NCBI RefSeq assembly: GCF_016862375.1
Contig: NZ_BOMV01000006.1
Span: 1 to 64,000 of the forward strand
Origin: Paractinoplanes rishiriensis
GTDB taxonomy: Bacteria; Actinomycetota; Actinomycetes; Mycobacteriales; Micromonosporaceae
DNA length: 64,000 bases
Direction: 5' to 3'
The notes below the pieces were generated by a model. It was not told the origin of the DNA and made no database searches. It saw only the letters and a program-made list of their open reading frames with translations. Made by a program: the position numbers and the translations under genes. Positions 8,521 to 17,127 of the stretch are shown one piece after another. The stretch's first letter is position 1; every line of letters starts with the position of its first letter.

Positions 8521-8617
8521 GGTCACCGGTTGGCGCGTTCCTAGGTGCAATGACCGATGTCCGACTGCCGTCGCGCGGGCAGGCTTCCGCTCAACGATGA
8601 CCGACCGAGGAGCGATG

Positions 8618-8866
8618 ATGGCGAAATTCATGGACGTGCACAGCGGCTTCGTCGGGGTGACCGCCGAGCAGCTGGACGCCGCACACGAGGCCGACCTCAA
8701 GATCGAGGGCGAGGAGGGCGTGCACTTCGAGCGGGCCTGGCTCGACCCGGAGTCCGGCAAGGTGTTCTGCCTGAGCAGCGGGCCCAGCAAGGAGGCCGTG
8801 CTGCGCATCCACGAGCGGGCCGGGCACCCGACCACCGAGATCTATGAGATCACTGCCGAGGCGTAA
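8618..8866 (+). CDS. DUF4242 / SCO4226-like nickel-binding small protein
   Basis: An 82-residue protein of the DUF4242 family; Streptomyces SCO4226 is reported as a nickel-binding member of the same length. It runs from MAKFMDVHSGF through FERAWLDPESGKVFCLSSGPSKEAV to HERAGHPTTEIYEI. A Cys and several His/Glu residues could bind metal. GAGGAG (8607-8612) gives the best spacing to the ATG at 8618. The in-frame ATG at 8597 lies upstream of this site and is less likely. The gene is divergent from the LAL regulator. Confidence 0.75.
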   Translation: MAKFMDVHSGFVGVTAEQLDAAHEADLKIEGEEGVHFERAWLDPESGKVFCLSSGPSKEAVLRIHERAGHPTTEIYEITAEA

Positions 8867-9009
8867 GGCTGTGGCCTGGATCACATAGATCTGGATCATC
8901 CGTGAACCGGGTGGCCCCGAATGGAGTGCAGGGGAAAGAAAAGTCCGTAGTCGGTGACAGGGCCGCGCCGGGTCACCTTGCCCCACTCGGCGTGGGTTCG
9001 ACGACGGAA

Positions 9010-9053
9010 GGCCGCGCCTCGCAACCGGTACCGATGCCGGCCGAGGCGCGGCC
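9010..9053. terminator. Hairpin terminator-like sequence after the DUF4242 gene
   Basis: GGCCGCGCCTCG (9010-9021) pairs perfectly with 9042-9053 across a 20-nt loop. There is no clear U tract, as is common in actinobacteria. It lies between the DUF4242 gene and the lacI operator region, within a 292-bp gap where nothing else is recognised. Confidence 0.45.
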
Positions 9054-9134
9054 ACCCCACCCCGGCCGCGGCCGGCGCGCTCGAGGGGGGCGCGCCGCCG
9101 CCAGCCGTCACGGACCCGCTACGGCCCGTGCTCA

Positions 9135-9151
9135 GACATCGATGTCATACT
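9135..9151 (+). promoter_or_regulatory. LacI-type operator overlapping the lacI -10 box
   Basis: GACATCGATGTC (9135-9146) is a perfect 12-bp palindrome. CATACT (9146-9151) directly abuts it and lies 7 nt before the ATG at 9159. Binding would block RNA polymerase, giving autorepression. The same motif recurs at 10259 and 17702. Confidence 0.7.
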
Positions 9152-9158
9152 GTGCGCC

Positions 9159-10178
9159 ATGCCCGCCGACGACGCGTCCGCCGCCCGCCGGCCGACGCTG
9201 ACCGAGGTGGCCGCGCTCGCCGGCGTCAGTCTCAAGACCGCCTCCCGCGCGCTCAACCGTGAGCCCAACGTCGCGCCGTCCACCGGCGCCCGGGTCCGTG
9301 ACGCCGCCGACCTACTGGGATACCGGCTCAACGGCATCGCCCGCGAGCTGCGCCGCGGCGCCACCTCGGCCCTGGTCGGGCTGGTCAGCGGCGACCTGGC
9401 CAACCCGTTCTACTCCGCGGTGGCCAGCGGCATCGAGCGCGAACTGCGCCAGCACGGGCTGCTACTGATCACGGCGAACAACGACGAGGACGCCGACCTG
9501 GAGCGCAACCTGGTCGAGGCGTTCCTGGAGCGCCGGGTCCGGGCGCTGCTGGTCATCCCGAGCGGCAACGACCACGAGTACCTTTCGGTCGAGGGCAGCC
9601 GCGGCGTCCCGTTCGTCTTCCTGGACCGGCCGCCGGACCGGCTGGCCGCGGACTGCGTGCTGATCGACAACGCGGGCGGCGCCCAGTCGGCCGGCGAGCA
9701 CCTGCTGGCCGCCGGGCACCGCCGCATCGCGATGGTGGCCGACCTGGCCCGGATGGCACCGCAGCGCGGGCGGATCGACGGCTTCGTCCGGGCCATGCGG
9801 GCGGCCGGCAACGACGCCTGGGAGCCGTACCTGCGCACCGAGGTCCACGATGTCCGGCACGCCGAGCGTACGGTCAAAGAACTCCTCTCGCTCGAGCCCG
9901 CACCCACCGCGATCTTCACCACCAACAACCGGCTGACCACCGGCGCCCTGCGCGCCATGCGCGGGCTCGCCGAGCCGCCGGCGCTGATCGGCTTCGACGA
10001 CTTCGACCTGGCCGACGTGCTGGGCACCACGGTGGTCGCGCACGACATGAGCGCCATGGGACGCGAGGCCGCACGCCTCGCGCAGGAACGCATCAACGGC
10101 CATACTGGACCGGCGCGAACCATTGTCATTTCGACATCTATCACTGCACGCGGGTCAGGCGAACGACCGCCACGCTGA
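9159..10178 (+). CDS. LacI-family transcriptional regulator (sugar-responsive)
   Basis: A 339-residue LacI/GalR regulator. The DNA-binding headpiece is about 14-60 (LTEVAALAGVSLKTASRAL, then a hinge helix near 56-62). A periplasmic-binding-protein-like sensor domain follows from about 70 (ALVGLVSGDLANPFYSAV). It should act as a dimer that leaves DNA when sugar binds. Its gene lies just before a sugar ABC importer. Identical operator cores precede its own gene, the importer and the GH92 mannosidase 8 kb downstream. A mannose-containing ligand is therefore a reasonable inference, not a proof. Confidence 0.92.
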   Translation: MPADDASAARRPTLTEVAALAGVSLKTASRALNREPNVAPSTGARVRDAADLLGYRLNGIARELRRGATSALVGLVSGDLANPFYSAVASGIERELRQHGLLLITANNDEDADLERNLVEAFLERRVRALLVIPSGNDHEYLSVEGSRGVPFVFLDRPPDRLAADCVLIDNAGGAQSAGEHLLAAGHRRIAMVADLARMAPQRGRIDGFVRAMRAAGNDAWEPYLRTEVHDVRHAERTVKELLSLEPAPTAIFTTNNRLTTGALRAMRGLAEPPALIGFDDFDLADVLGTTVVAHDMSAMGREAARLAQERINGHTGPARTIVISTSITARGSGERPPR

Positions 10179-10258
10179 CGCAAAGTTCCGCACGTAACGA
10201 CACGGAAACAACCGTTGACGCTTGTGCAGTTAAGACGGCAGCGTATTTCCCGACGCGC

Positions 10259-10274
10259 TTGACAACGATGTCAA
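10259..10274 (+). promoter_or_regulatory. LacI-type operator upstream of the sugar ABC importer
   Basis: TTGACAACGATGTCAA is palindromic at 14 of 16 positions and shares the TGACA-CG-TGTCA frame with the sites at 9135 and 17702. It ends 22 nt before the start codon at 10297, between the likely promoter and the ribosome site. Confidence 0.75.
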
Positions 10275-10296
10275 TGTCTCGATGGGAGGATGCCCC

Positions 10297-11562
10297 ATGC
10301 GGATGTCTCGACGGGCTGTGGTGGCTCTCGTGGGTGTGGCCGCGCTGCTGACGGCCTCGGCCTGCGGGTCCGATGACGACGGCGGCGAGGGCGGCTCCAC
10401 AAAGGTGGAAGTGTTCACCTGGTGGGCCGACGGCGGCGAGAAGGCGGGCCTGGACGGCCTGGTCACCCAGTTCGGCACGGACTGTGCCGGGCAGACCTTC
10501 GAGAACGGCGCGGTGGCCGGCGGCGCCGGTGCGAACGCCAAGACCGTGCTGGCCTCGCGGCTCCAGCAGAACACCCCGCCGGACACGTTCCAGGCACACG
10601 CGGGCGCGGAACTGCTCGACTACATCGACGCCGGCCAGATCGAGGACATCAGCGCCGACTACGACAGCTGGGGCCTCAAGCAGGCGTTCCCGGCCGGCCT
10701 GATCGGCAACCTCACGGTGGACGGCAAGATCTATTCGGTGCCGGCAAACATCCACCGGGCCAACGTGGTGTGGACCAACAAGAAGGTGCTGGCCGACGCC
10801 GGCATCACCGAGGCACCCAAGGACCTGGCCGCATTCCTCGCCGACCTCGACAAGGTCAAGGCCAAGGGCATCGCCACCCCGCTGGCTCTGGGCAAGGACT
10901 GGACGCAGCTGATGCTGTTCGAGTCGGTGCTGATCACCGACCTCGGCCCGGAGAAGTTCACCGGGCTGTGGAACGGGACGACCGACTGGAACGACCCGCT
11001 GGTCGGCAAGGCGATCAACGACTTCAAGCAACTTCTCACGTACGCGAACACCGACCGCGACGCACTCGACTGGACCGACGCGGAGAAGCTCGTGATGGAC
11101 GGCAAGGCCGGCTACCAGCTGATGGGTGACTGGGAGGCCGCCGACCTGGACGCCAAGGGCTTCAAGGACTACGGCTGGTTCACCTTCCCGGGCAACGGCA
11201 CCACCTTCCAGTGGCTGGCCGACTCGTTCGTGCTGCCCAAGGGCGCCCCGAACGTCGAGGGCACCAAGTGCTGGCTGAAGACGGTCGGCTCGGCGGCCGG
11301 GCAGAAGGCGTTCAACACCAGGAAGGGCTCGATCCCGGCCCGGACCGACGCCACCCCGGCCGACTACCCGCAGTACCAGCAGGCCGCGATGGCCGACTGG
11401 AAGTCCGCGACCCAGGTGCCGTCGTGTGCGCACGGCTCGGCCTGCTCGCAGGGCTGGCAGAATGCCGCCAACTCGGCGTTCGGCGCGTTCAGCACCAACC
11501 AGGACGTCGCCGCGCTGCAGAAGGCCCTGGTCGCCGCGGCGGGCCAGTTCGTCAAGAAGTGA
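10297..11562 (+). CDS. Sugar ABC transporter substrate-binding lipoprotein
   Basis: A 421-residue family-1 extracellular solute-binding protein of a carbohydrate (CUT1-type) importer. The signal peptide ends in a lipobox-like LTASAC with C23 as the lipid anchor, followed by an Asp/Gly-rich linker. The mature part has typical sugar-binder segments such as VEVFTWWADGGEKAGLDGL and VPANIHRANVVWTNKK. The start at 10297 is set by GGGAGGA (10284-10290); an in-frame start at 10282 lies upstream of that site. The stop overlaps the next gene by 4 bp. No ATPase is encoded here, so a shared MsiK-like ATPase elsewhere probably powers it. Confidence 0.92.
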   Translation: MRMSRRAVVALVGVAALLTASACGSDDDGGEGGSTKVEVFTWWADGGEKAGLDGLVTQFGTDCAGQTFENGAVAGGAGANAKTVLASRLQQNTPPDTFQAHAGAELLDYIDAGQIEDISADYDSWGLKQAFPAGLIGNLTVDGKIYSVPANIHRANVVWTNKKVLADAGITEAPKDLAAFLADLDKVKAKGIATPLALGKDWTQLMLFESVLITDLGPEKFTGLWNGTTDWNDPLVGKAINDFKQLLTYANTDRDALDWTDAEKLVMDGKAGYQLMGDWEAADLDAKGFKDYGWFTFPGNGTTFQWLADSFVLPKGAPNVEGTKCWLKTVGSAAGQKAFNTRKGSIPARTDATPADYPQYQQAAMADWKSATQVPSCAHGSACSQGWQNAANSAFGAFSTNQDVAALQKALVAAAGQFVKK

Positions 11563-12446
11563 GGCGTCGCTGGGGGCCGGGACTGCTCCTGCTCTCCCCG
11601 TCGCTCATCCTGCTCGCCGTCTTCGTCTACGGCCTGATCGCCTGGACCACCAAGGTCTCGATGTCCGACGAGCACAACGCCCGCGGGTCGAAGGGCTTCG
11701 TCGGGCTGGAGAACTACACCAACCTGTTCACCAACGACATTCAGGACCGGTTCACGCACTCGCTCCGGAACCTGCTGATCTTCACGGTGGTGTTCCTGGG
11801 CGGGGCGATGTTCTTCGGGCTGCTCTGGGCGTTCCTGCTGGAGCGCGGGATTCGCGGCGAGGGCTTCTTCCGCACCGTCTATCTGTTTCCGATGGCGGTG
11901 TCGTTCGTCGCCTCGGGCGTGGTGTGGCGCTGGCTGATGAACCCGAACCAGGGCGAGAACGCCGGCGGGCTCAACGCCGTGTTCGGCGCGCTGCACCTCG
12001 ACTTCCTGCAGAGCGCCTGGTGGACCAACCCCGACTGGGGCATGGCGTCGATGGCGATGCCGGCGATCTGGCAACTTTCCGGGTACGTGATGGCGCTGTT
12101 CCTGGCCGGCTTCCGGGGCATACCGCAGGAGTTGCGGGAGGCGGCCGCGGTGGACGGCGCCAGCACGTACCGGCTCTACCGCAACGTGATCTTCCCGCAG
12201 CTCACCCCGGTGGCGCTCTCCGCCCTGATCATCCTGGGCCACATGTCGATGAAGATGTTCGACCTGATCATGAGCGTCTCCGGGCCGCAGTGGCTCACCG
12301 AGGTGCCCGCGATCTATGTCTGGCAGACGTTGCTGACCAGCGACTACGCCAAGGCGGCAGCAATCTCGATCATCCTGCTGCTGTTGGTGGCGGTCGTGAT
12401 CGTGCCCTACCTGGTCTGGACGAGCCGGGCGGAGCGGGCCAGGTGA
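11559..12446 (+). CDS. Sugar ABC transporter permease (MalF/UgpA-type)
   Basis: A 295-residue inner-membrane permease with six expected transmembrane segments, starting LLLLSPSLILLAVFVYGLIAW in pieces at about 8-28. The EAA loop that contacts the ATPase is visible (REAAAVDGAS...IFPQLTP, about 190-215). GTG at 11559 overlaps the stop of the binding protein by 4 bp (GTGA), indicating translational coupling. It forms the transmembrane channel with the next gene product. Longer open frames running in from upstream are rejected because they would overlap the binding-protein gene extensively. Confidence 0.92.
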   Translation: MRRRWGPGLLLLSPSLILLAVFVYGLIAWTTKVSMSDEHNARGSKGFVGLENYTNLFTNDIQDRFTHSLRNLLIFTVVFLGGAMFFGLLWAFLLERGIRGEGFFRTVYLFPMAVSFVASGVVWRWLMNPNQGENAGGLNAVFGALHLDFLQSAWWTNPDWGMASMAMPAIWQLSGYVMALFLAGFRGIPQELREAAAVDGASTYRLYRNVIFPQLTPVALSALIILGHMSMKMFDLIMSVSGPQWLTEVPAIYVWQTLLTSDYAKAAAISIILLLLVAVVIVPYLVWTSRAERAR

Positions 12447-13252
12447 GCCGGATCGTCCGGTACGGGCTGGCGCTGATCTTCCTGCTGCTGGTCCTCATGC
12501 CGCTGTACGTGCTGATCGTGACCAGCTTCAAGGCCGGCTCGGACATCGGCGTGGCCAGCCAGTGGAACCTGCCGGAGAACTGGACCACGGCGTCCTGGGC
12601 CAAGGCGTGGACGTCACTCCAGCCGTCCTTCGTCCGCACCTTCCAACTGGCCATCCCGGTCGCGGTGATCTCCTCGGTGATCGGAGCGGCGAACGGCTTC
12701 GTGCTGTCCCGCTGGCGCTTCCCCGGTGCCGACGTGGTGTTCACGCTGATCCTGTTCGGCATGTTCATCCCGTACCAGGCCGTGATGATCCCGCTGCGCG
12801 AGATCGTGACCACCATCGGTATCCCGCCCGGCATCCCCACCCTTGTCTTCGTTCATTGCGTGTACGGGATCCCGATCTGCACGCTGATCTTCCGGAACTA
12901 CTACGCCACCACGGTGCCCGAGGAACTGGTCGAGGCGGCCTGGGTGGACGGGGCCGGGCTGTTGCGGACGTTTGCCCGGATCATCCTGCCGATCTCCGCT
13001 CCCGCCTTCGTGGTGACCGTGATCTGGCAGTTCACCTCGGCCTGGAACGACTACCTGTTCGCGATCTTCCTGTCCAGCACCCGGAACGGACCGATCACGA
13101 TCGCCCTGAACGCGCTGGCCGGCGCCCAGTCACCGGACTACGCGGCGTCGATGGCCGGCGCCCTGATCACGTCGCTGCCGACCCTGCTCGTCTACGTGCT
13201 GCTGGGCCGGTGGTTCATCGGCGGCCTGATGGCCGGTTCCGTGAAGGGCTGA
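12443..13252 (+). CDS. Sugar ABC transporter permease (MalG/UgpE-type)
   Basis: A 269-residue second permease with about six transmembrane segments and an EAA loop (EAAWVDGAG...IILPISAP). The GTG start at 12443 overlaps the previous stop by 4 bp. With its neighbours it makes the CUT1 importer that follows lacI. The last residues LMAGSVKG are encoded by the first copy of a 23-bp triplication, so the C-terminus or stop position may be evolutionarily unstable. Confidence 0.92.
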   Translation: MSRIVRYGLALIFLLLVLMPLYVLIVTSFKAGSDIGVASQWNLPENWTTASWAKAWTSLQPSFVRTFQLAIPVAVISSVIGAANGFVLSRWRFPGADVVFTLILFGMFIPYQAVMIPLREIVTTIGIPPGIPTLVFVHCVYGIPICTLIFRNYYATTVPEELVEAAWVDGAGLLRTFARIILPISAPAFVVTVIWQFTSAWNDYLFAIFLSSTRNGPITIALNALAGAQSPDYAASMAGALITSLPTLLVYVLLGRWFIGGLMAGSVKG

Positions 13253-13293
13253 TGGCCGGTTCCGTCAAGGGCTGATGGCCGGTTCCGTCAAGG
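13226..13293. repeat. 23-bp triplication across the permease stop codon
   Basis: Three near-identical 23-bp copies start at 13226, 13249 and 13272, each containing gatggccggttccgt. Copy 1 encodes the last codons of the permease. The stop codon lies at the copy 1/copy 2 junction. One substitution (gtgaag versus gtcaag) separates copy 1 from the others. Confidence 0.92.
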
Positions 13294-13350
13294 TCGATCA
13301 GTACGGGTGAAATGTCCCGGGCGGATGAGGCGCGAACATCGTTCCGGCAA

Positions 13351-13356
13351 TAGAGT
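13351..13356 (+). promoter_or_regulatory. -10 box of a probable leaderless small membrane protein gene
   Basis: TAGAGT is followed by 7 nt and the GTG at 13364. Confidence 0.45.
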
Positions 13357-13363
13357 CAGCACC

Positions 13364-13702
13364 GTGACCCCGGAAGATCAACCCGCCGACGGGTTCGCCG
13401 CACGCATGGCGTTTGCGCTGGAGAAAGACCCGACCGAGGGTGCACGCCGCACCCAGCTACACCTCAGAATCATCGCGATCCTGCTCACCTGGCTGGTCAT
13501 CGTACCCATCCTCTTGATCTTTGGTCTTACCGGCGGACGACGCGGCGACGCGATCTTCGACTGGGCCGCGTTCTTCACCATCCTGGGGCCGTTCGTGGCG
13601 GCGGTCGCCGCGACCAAGAACAGGCGGCCGGGCCTCGGTGGCATGTTCGTCGTGCTGACCCTGCTGATGGTGCTCCCGGCCGTGGCCATCGTCCGATTCT
13701 GA
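13364..13702 (+). CDS. Hypothetical small membrane protein
   Basis: A 112-residue protein with no recognised family. After an acidic N-terminus (MTPEDQPADGF) come three hydrophobic stretches: about 42-58 (ILLTWLVIVPILLIFGL), 68-82 (AAFFTILGPFVAAVA) and 92-111 (GGMFVVLTLLMVLPAVAIV). The GTG start is preferred over in-frame starts further upstream because a TAGAGT -10 box lies 7 nt before it. It is encoded between the sugar importer and the LigD polymerase gene, with no functional link evident. Confidence 0.6.
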   Translation: MTPEDQPADGFAARMAFALEKDPTEGARRTQLHLRIIAILLTWLVIVPILLIFGLTGGRRGDAIFDWAAFFTILGPFVAAVAATKNRRPGLGGMFVVLTLLMVLPAVAIVRF

Positions 13703-13742
13703 CCAGGCTGCGGCCCGCGCCCTTTTCGGGAAGGATGGGGTC

Positions 13743-14702
13743 ATGGCCGGCACGGGCGAAGAGCGGGACGGCGTCCCCCTGACCAACCTCGACCAGGAAC
13801 TGTTCGAGGGTTCCGGCGCGACCAAGCGCGACCTCGTCGACTACCTCGACGCGGTGAGCGAGCGGTTCGTGCCGGTGCTGCGCGACCGGCCGCTCTCGGT
13901 GGTGCGCCTGCTCCGCGGGCAGGACCAGTTCATGCAGAAAAACCTGCCGAAATACACGCCGGACTGGGTGCCGCGCGCCGAGATGTGGGCCGACTCGTCG
14001 CACCGCAAGGTCACCTACGCGCTCTGCAACGACCGCAAGACGCTGCTGTGGTTCGGCAACCAGCGCGCCATCGAATACCACCCCGGCCTCATGCTGGCCG
14101 GCGACCACCACCCCACCCATCTGATCATGGATCTCGATCCGCCCGAGGGCGGCGGGTTCGCCTCGGCGGTGGCCGCCGCCAAGCTGGTCCGGCAGGTGCT
14201 GGCCGACATCGGCATGGCCGGCGCGGTCAAGACCAGCGGCTCCAAGGGCGTGCACGTGTTCGTGCCGCTGGACGGCAAGGCGCCGGCCGACGAGGTGGCG
14301 GCCGCGACCCGGGCGGTGGCGGCCCGCGCCGAACGCCTCGACCCCGGCCTGGCCACCACGGCGTTCATCCGCGAGGACCGGCACGGCAAGGTGTTCCTGG
14401 ACGCGACCCGGTCCGGCGGCGCGACCGTGGTGGCCGCGTACAGTCCGCGGGTCCGGCCCGAGGTGCGGGTCTCTTTCCCGGTCGACTGGGCCGACCTCGA
14501 CGACGTGACCCCGGCCGACTTCACCATCCGCACCGCGCCCGGTCTGCTCGGCGACCGCGACCCGTGGGCCGAGGCGATGCCCGCGCCGCAGCCGCTCGAC
14601 CCCGGCCTGGTCGAGGAGGGGCACACCATTCCGGTGGCCCGGGTGCAGGCCATGCACGAGGGCAAGCGGCGGGCCCGGGCCAAGCGGGAGGCCCAGTCCT
14701 AG
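13743..14702 (+). CDS. LigD-type polymerase/primase domain protein (stand-alone)
   Basis: A 319-residue protein matching the polymerase (PolDom) module of bacterial non-homologous end-joining LigD. It is an archaeo-eukaryotic primase-type enzyme that can add ribo- or deoxynucleotides at breaks. Visible are the metal-binding D130 and D132 (IMDLDPP), KTSGSKGVHVFVPL, and RHGKVFLDATRSGG. No ligase or phosphoesterase domain is attached, so ligation would need a separate protein; Ku is not in the window. The C-terminus is basic (GKRRARAKREAQS). It nearly abuts the convergent gene at 14712. Confidence 0.9.
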   Translation: MAGTGEERDGVPLTNLDQELFEGSGATKRDLVDYLDAVSERFVPVLRDRPLSVVRLLRGQDQFMQKNLPKYTPDWVPRAEMWADSSHRKVTYALCNDRKTLLWFGNQRAIEYHPGLMLAGDHHPTHLIMDLDPPEGGGFASAVAAAKLVRQVLADIGMAGAVKTSGSKGVHVFVPLDGKAPADEVAAATRAVAARAERLDPGLATTAFIREDRHGKVFLDATRSGGATVVAAYSPRVRPEVRVSFPVDWADLDDVTPADFTIRTAPGLLGDRDPWAEAMPAPQPLDPGLVEEGHTIPVARVQAMHEGKRRARAKREAQS

Positions 14703-14711
14703 TCGCCAGGG

Positions 14712-15239
14712 CTAGAGCAACTCCCGCCAGAACGGGACGGTGGGGCGGCGCCGGTCGGTGGCCGGTTCGCCGAGGCCGAACTCGCGGTTGAGCCAGTCGG
14801 CGAGGTCGTTGCCGTAGTGCACGACGTCGGTCTGGTAGATGGACAGCACCGGGTGCGGGTTGAGGCCGGCCGGCAGGTAGCGGTGGGTGAACAGCGGGAC
14901 CATCCGCGGGGCGGTCGCCAGGTGGAAGCGGGCGGCGGCCACGGCCTGGTCGGCGGTTGCCGGGCGGGGACCCCAGCCGTCGTACCAGAACTCGTTCTCC
15001 CCGACGTCGAAGAGCACGCCCTCGACCGGGAAGGCGGCCTGCTCACGCAGCCGGTCGCGGTCGGTGCCGCGCCAGTCCGGCCAGCCCCGGCCGGTCGGCA
15101 CACCGGCGGCCAGGAACGCGCGATGATCGGCGGCGAAGGTGAAGCCGAACTCGCGCTCGACGGCGTCGAACTCGGCGTCGGTGAGGCCCGGCGAGAGCGG
15201 GAATCGGCCGGAGGCGGCAAGCAGTTCCGCGGCGGTCAC
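14712..15239 (-). CDS. SMI1/KNR4 (SUKH)-like protein
   Basis: A 175-residue protein with SUKH-like features: GLTDAEFDAVEREFGFTFAADHRAFLAAG at about 18-46 (helix then strand), followed by GVLFDVGENEFWYDGWG. SUKH proteins often serve as immunity proteins against contact-dependent toxins, but many solitary members exist. No toxin gene is adjacent, so an immunity role is not claimed. GTG start at 15239 with TAAGGT 6 nt upstream. The end faces the LigD polymerase gene 9 bp away. Confidence 0.65.
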   Translation of the reverse strand: MTAAELLAASGRFPLSPGLTDAEFDAVEREFGFTFAADHRAFLAAGVPTGRGWPDWRGTDRDRLREQAAFPVEGVLFDVGENEFWYDGWGPRPATADQAVAAARFHLATAPRMVPLFTHRYLPAGLNPHPVLSIYQTDVVHYGNDLADWLNREFGLGEPATDRRRPTVPFWRELL

Positions 15240-15245
15240 CGGGCT

Positions 15246-15251
15246 ACCTTA
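15246..15251 (-). promoter_or_regulatory. -10 box of the probable leaderless SUKH-like gene
   Basis: On the minus strand TAAGGT is followed by 6 nt and the GTG at 15239. Confidence 0.45.
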
Positions 15252-15294
15252 GCGACGTACTTCGTTTGGCGTACGGGATACTCGGGAGGCGTCG

Positions 15295-16428
15295 ATGCGA
15301 TTGTCCGCAGCGGTACGACGCGCACCTGCCCGGGTGAAAAATAGCGTCCCCGGCATGACTTTTCTGCCTCCGCTTCTCACCCTCGTGGGCGTACCGGCCG
15401 GTCTCGCGCTGACCGGCGGCAACGTCGAAACCCTGATGACGCTGACCCTGGCCGGCTGGTTCGCGATCCTTGCGCTGTTCGCCCGCCGCTGGCCGCTCGG
15501 CGTCGCGCTCCTGACGTTCGCCACCATGGTGGGGTGGCGCACCTCCGGCCTGGTCGACTCGGGCTGGATCTGGCCGGCCACCGCGGCACTGGCGGTGCTG
15601 GCCCTGGCCGGCCGGCTGCGCGCGGCCATCGCCGTCTGCGCCGTGGCTCTGCTGTACGGCTTCGGCTGGGACGGCTTCGTCGACAAGTCGCACGGCGGCG
15701 ACTGGACGCTGGCCCACGTCGGCGGCGAGACGCTGTGGCTGGCCGCGGTGCTGGCCGCCGCCACCGCGTACCGGAATTATCGGCGGTGGCGCGACGAGGT
15801 GGCCCACCGCCTCGCACAAGATGAGCACGAACGCGCGTTGCAGGCCAGAGTGGAGATCGCCCGGGACCTGCACGACGTGGTCTCCCACACGCTGGCGGTG
15901 GTGGGCGTGCACCTGAACGTGGCGCTGGACGCGTTCGACGCCGACCCTGAGGAGGCGCGCGAGTCGCTCAAGCTGGCGCAGGACGTCCGGGGCCGCGCGA
16001 TGACCGACCTGAAATCGATGGTCGGCGTGCTGCGCGCCGGCTCCGACCCGGTCCGCGACCTGGACGGCGTGGTCCGCCTGACCGACCAGGTCCGAACCGC
16101 CGGCCTGGAGGTCTCGCTGACCGAGTTCGGCGACCGGACCGGGGTGCCGGCGGCCGTGGCGAGCACGGTCTACCGGGTGGTCCAGGAGGCACTGACCAAC
16201 ACGGTCCGCCACGCGGGGGCGAGCCGGGTGACGGTGACGTTGCGCTATGCCCCCGACAATGTGCTGGTGGACGTCCAGGACAACGGCAACGGTGGCGCGG
16301 ATCCCGCCACCGACGGTCACGGCATCGCCGGCATGCGCGAGCGGGTGGCTGCGCTGGGTGGTGCACTCACGGCCGGTCCGGGCAGGAGCGGTTTCACCGT
16401 ACGAGCGACAATCCCGTTCACGGCATGA
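15295..16428 (+). CDS. Two-component sensor histidine kinase (NarL/DesK type)
   Basis: A 377-residue membrane kinase. Four to five hydrophobic segments occupy about 20-155. A HisKA_3 dimerisation region carries the phospho-acceptor H193 in RDLHDVVSH. The HATPase domain shows QEALTNTVRHAG (N box) and GHGIAGMRERV (G box). It should autophosphorylate and pass phosphate to the response regulator whose ATG overlaps its stop by 4 bp. GGGAGG lies 5 nt before the ATG at 15295, supporting this start. The short extracellular loops suggest a membrane-embedded stimulus. Confidence 0.93.
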   Translation: MRLSAAVRRAPARVKNSVPGMTFLPPLLTLVGVPAGLALTGGNVETLMTLTLAGWFAILALFARRWPLGVALLTFATMVGWRTSGLVDSGWIWPATAALAVLALAGRLRAAIAVCAVALLYGFGWDGFVDKSHGGDWTLAHVGGETLWLAAVLAAATAYRNYRRWRDEVAHRLAQDEHERALQARVEIARDLHDVVSHTLAVVGVHLNVALDAFDADPEEARESLKLAQDVRGRAMTDLKSMVGVLRAGSDPVRDLDGVVRLTDQVRTAGLEVSLTEFGDRTGVPAAVASTVYRVVQEALTNTVRHAGASRVTVTLRYAPDNVLVDVQDNGNGGADPATDGHGIAGMRERVAALGGALTAGPGRSGFTVRATIPFTA

Positions 16429-17093
16429 CCAAGCCCATCACCGTGCTCCTGGCCGACGATCAGCATCTGGTCCGGGCCGGCTTCCGCAGCCTGCTGAAAC
16501 GCGACAAGAACATCTCGATCGTCGGCGAGGCGGCCACCGGCGACGAGGCCGTCCGCACCGCCCGCCAGTTGCACCCCGACGTGATCCTGATGGACATCCG
16601 AATGCCCGGCCAGGACGGCATAGCCGCCACCCGCCAAATCCTGGCTGACCTGGAGACGAAGGTAATAATCCTGACCACCTTCGAAACCGACGAATACGTG
16701 TTCGCCGCCCTGGCCGCCGGCGCGAGCGGCTTCCTGACCAAGGAGATCGACCCCGAGGGCCTACGCCAGGCGGTGCGCGTGGTAGCCGCCGGCGACGCGC
16801 TCCTCTCCCCCAGCGTGACCCGCCGGGTGGTGGCCCAGTTCGCCAACCGCCCGGTATCGGCCGCCGCCACCCCCACCCGCAACCGCCTGGCAGCCTTGAC
16901 CGACCGAGAACGCGAGGTGGTCCGCTTGGTGGCAACCGGCCTGTCCAACGACGAGATCGCCCGCGCCTTGGTGATCAGCCCGCTGACCGCCAAAACCCAC
17001 ATAACCAGAGCCATCACCAAACTGGCCGTCCGAGACCGAGTCCAGCTGGTGATTATCGCCTTCGAAGACGGCCTGGTAGACCCCACCCCCTGA
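16425..17093 (+). CDS. NarL/FixJ-family response regulator
   Basis: A 222-residue regulator with a receiver domain (about 5-120; phospho-acceptor D57 in ILMDIRMPG, conserved K in FLTKEIDPEGL) and a C-terminal LuxR helix-turn-helix (about 155-215, LTDREREVVRLVATGLSNDEIA). It is the partner of the kinase encoded just upstream (ATGA overlap). Targets are unknown. The next recognised gene is 718 bp downstream. Confidence 0.93.
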   Translation: MTKPITVLLADDQHLVRAGFRSLLKRDKNISIVGEAATGDEAVRTARQLHPDVILMDIRMPGQDGIAATRQILADLETKVIILTTFETDEYVFAALAAGASGFLTKEIDPEGLRQAVRVVAAGDALLSPSVTRRVVAQFANRPVSAAATPTRNRLAALTDREREVVRLVATGLSNDEIARALVISPLTAKTHITRAITKLAVRDRVQLVIIAFEDGLVDPTP

Positions 17094-17127
17094 CCCCTAC
17101 ACCAGCCCGCCCAGCCCCGCACACCCG

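Noticed and set aside
8876..8896. Short direct repeat tggatca as an operator
   Set aside because: Two 7-bp copies 14 bp apart after the DUF4242 gene are too short to support a call.
11211..11558. Long N-terminal extension of the first sugar permease
   Set aside because: It is a shifted frame of the binding-protein gene; the GTGA overlap at 11559 gives the normal permease start.
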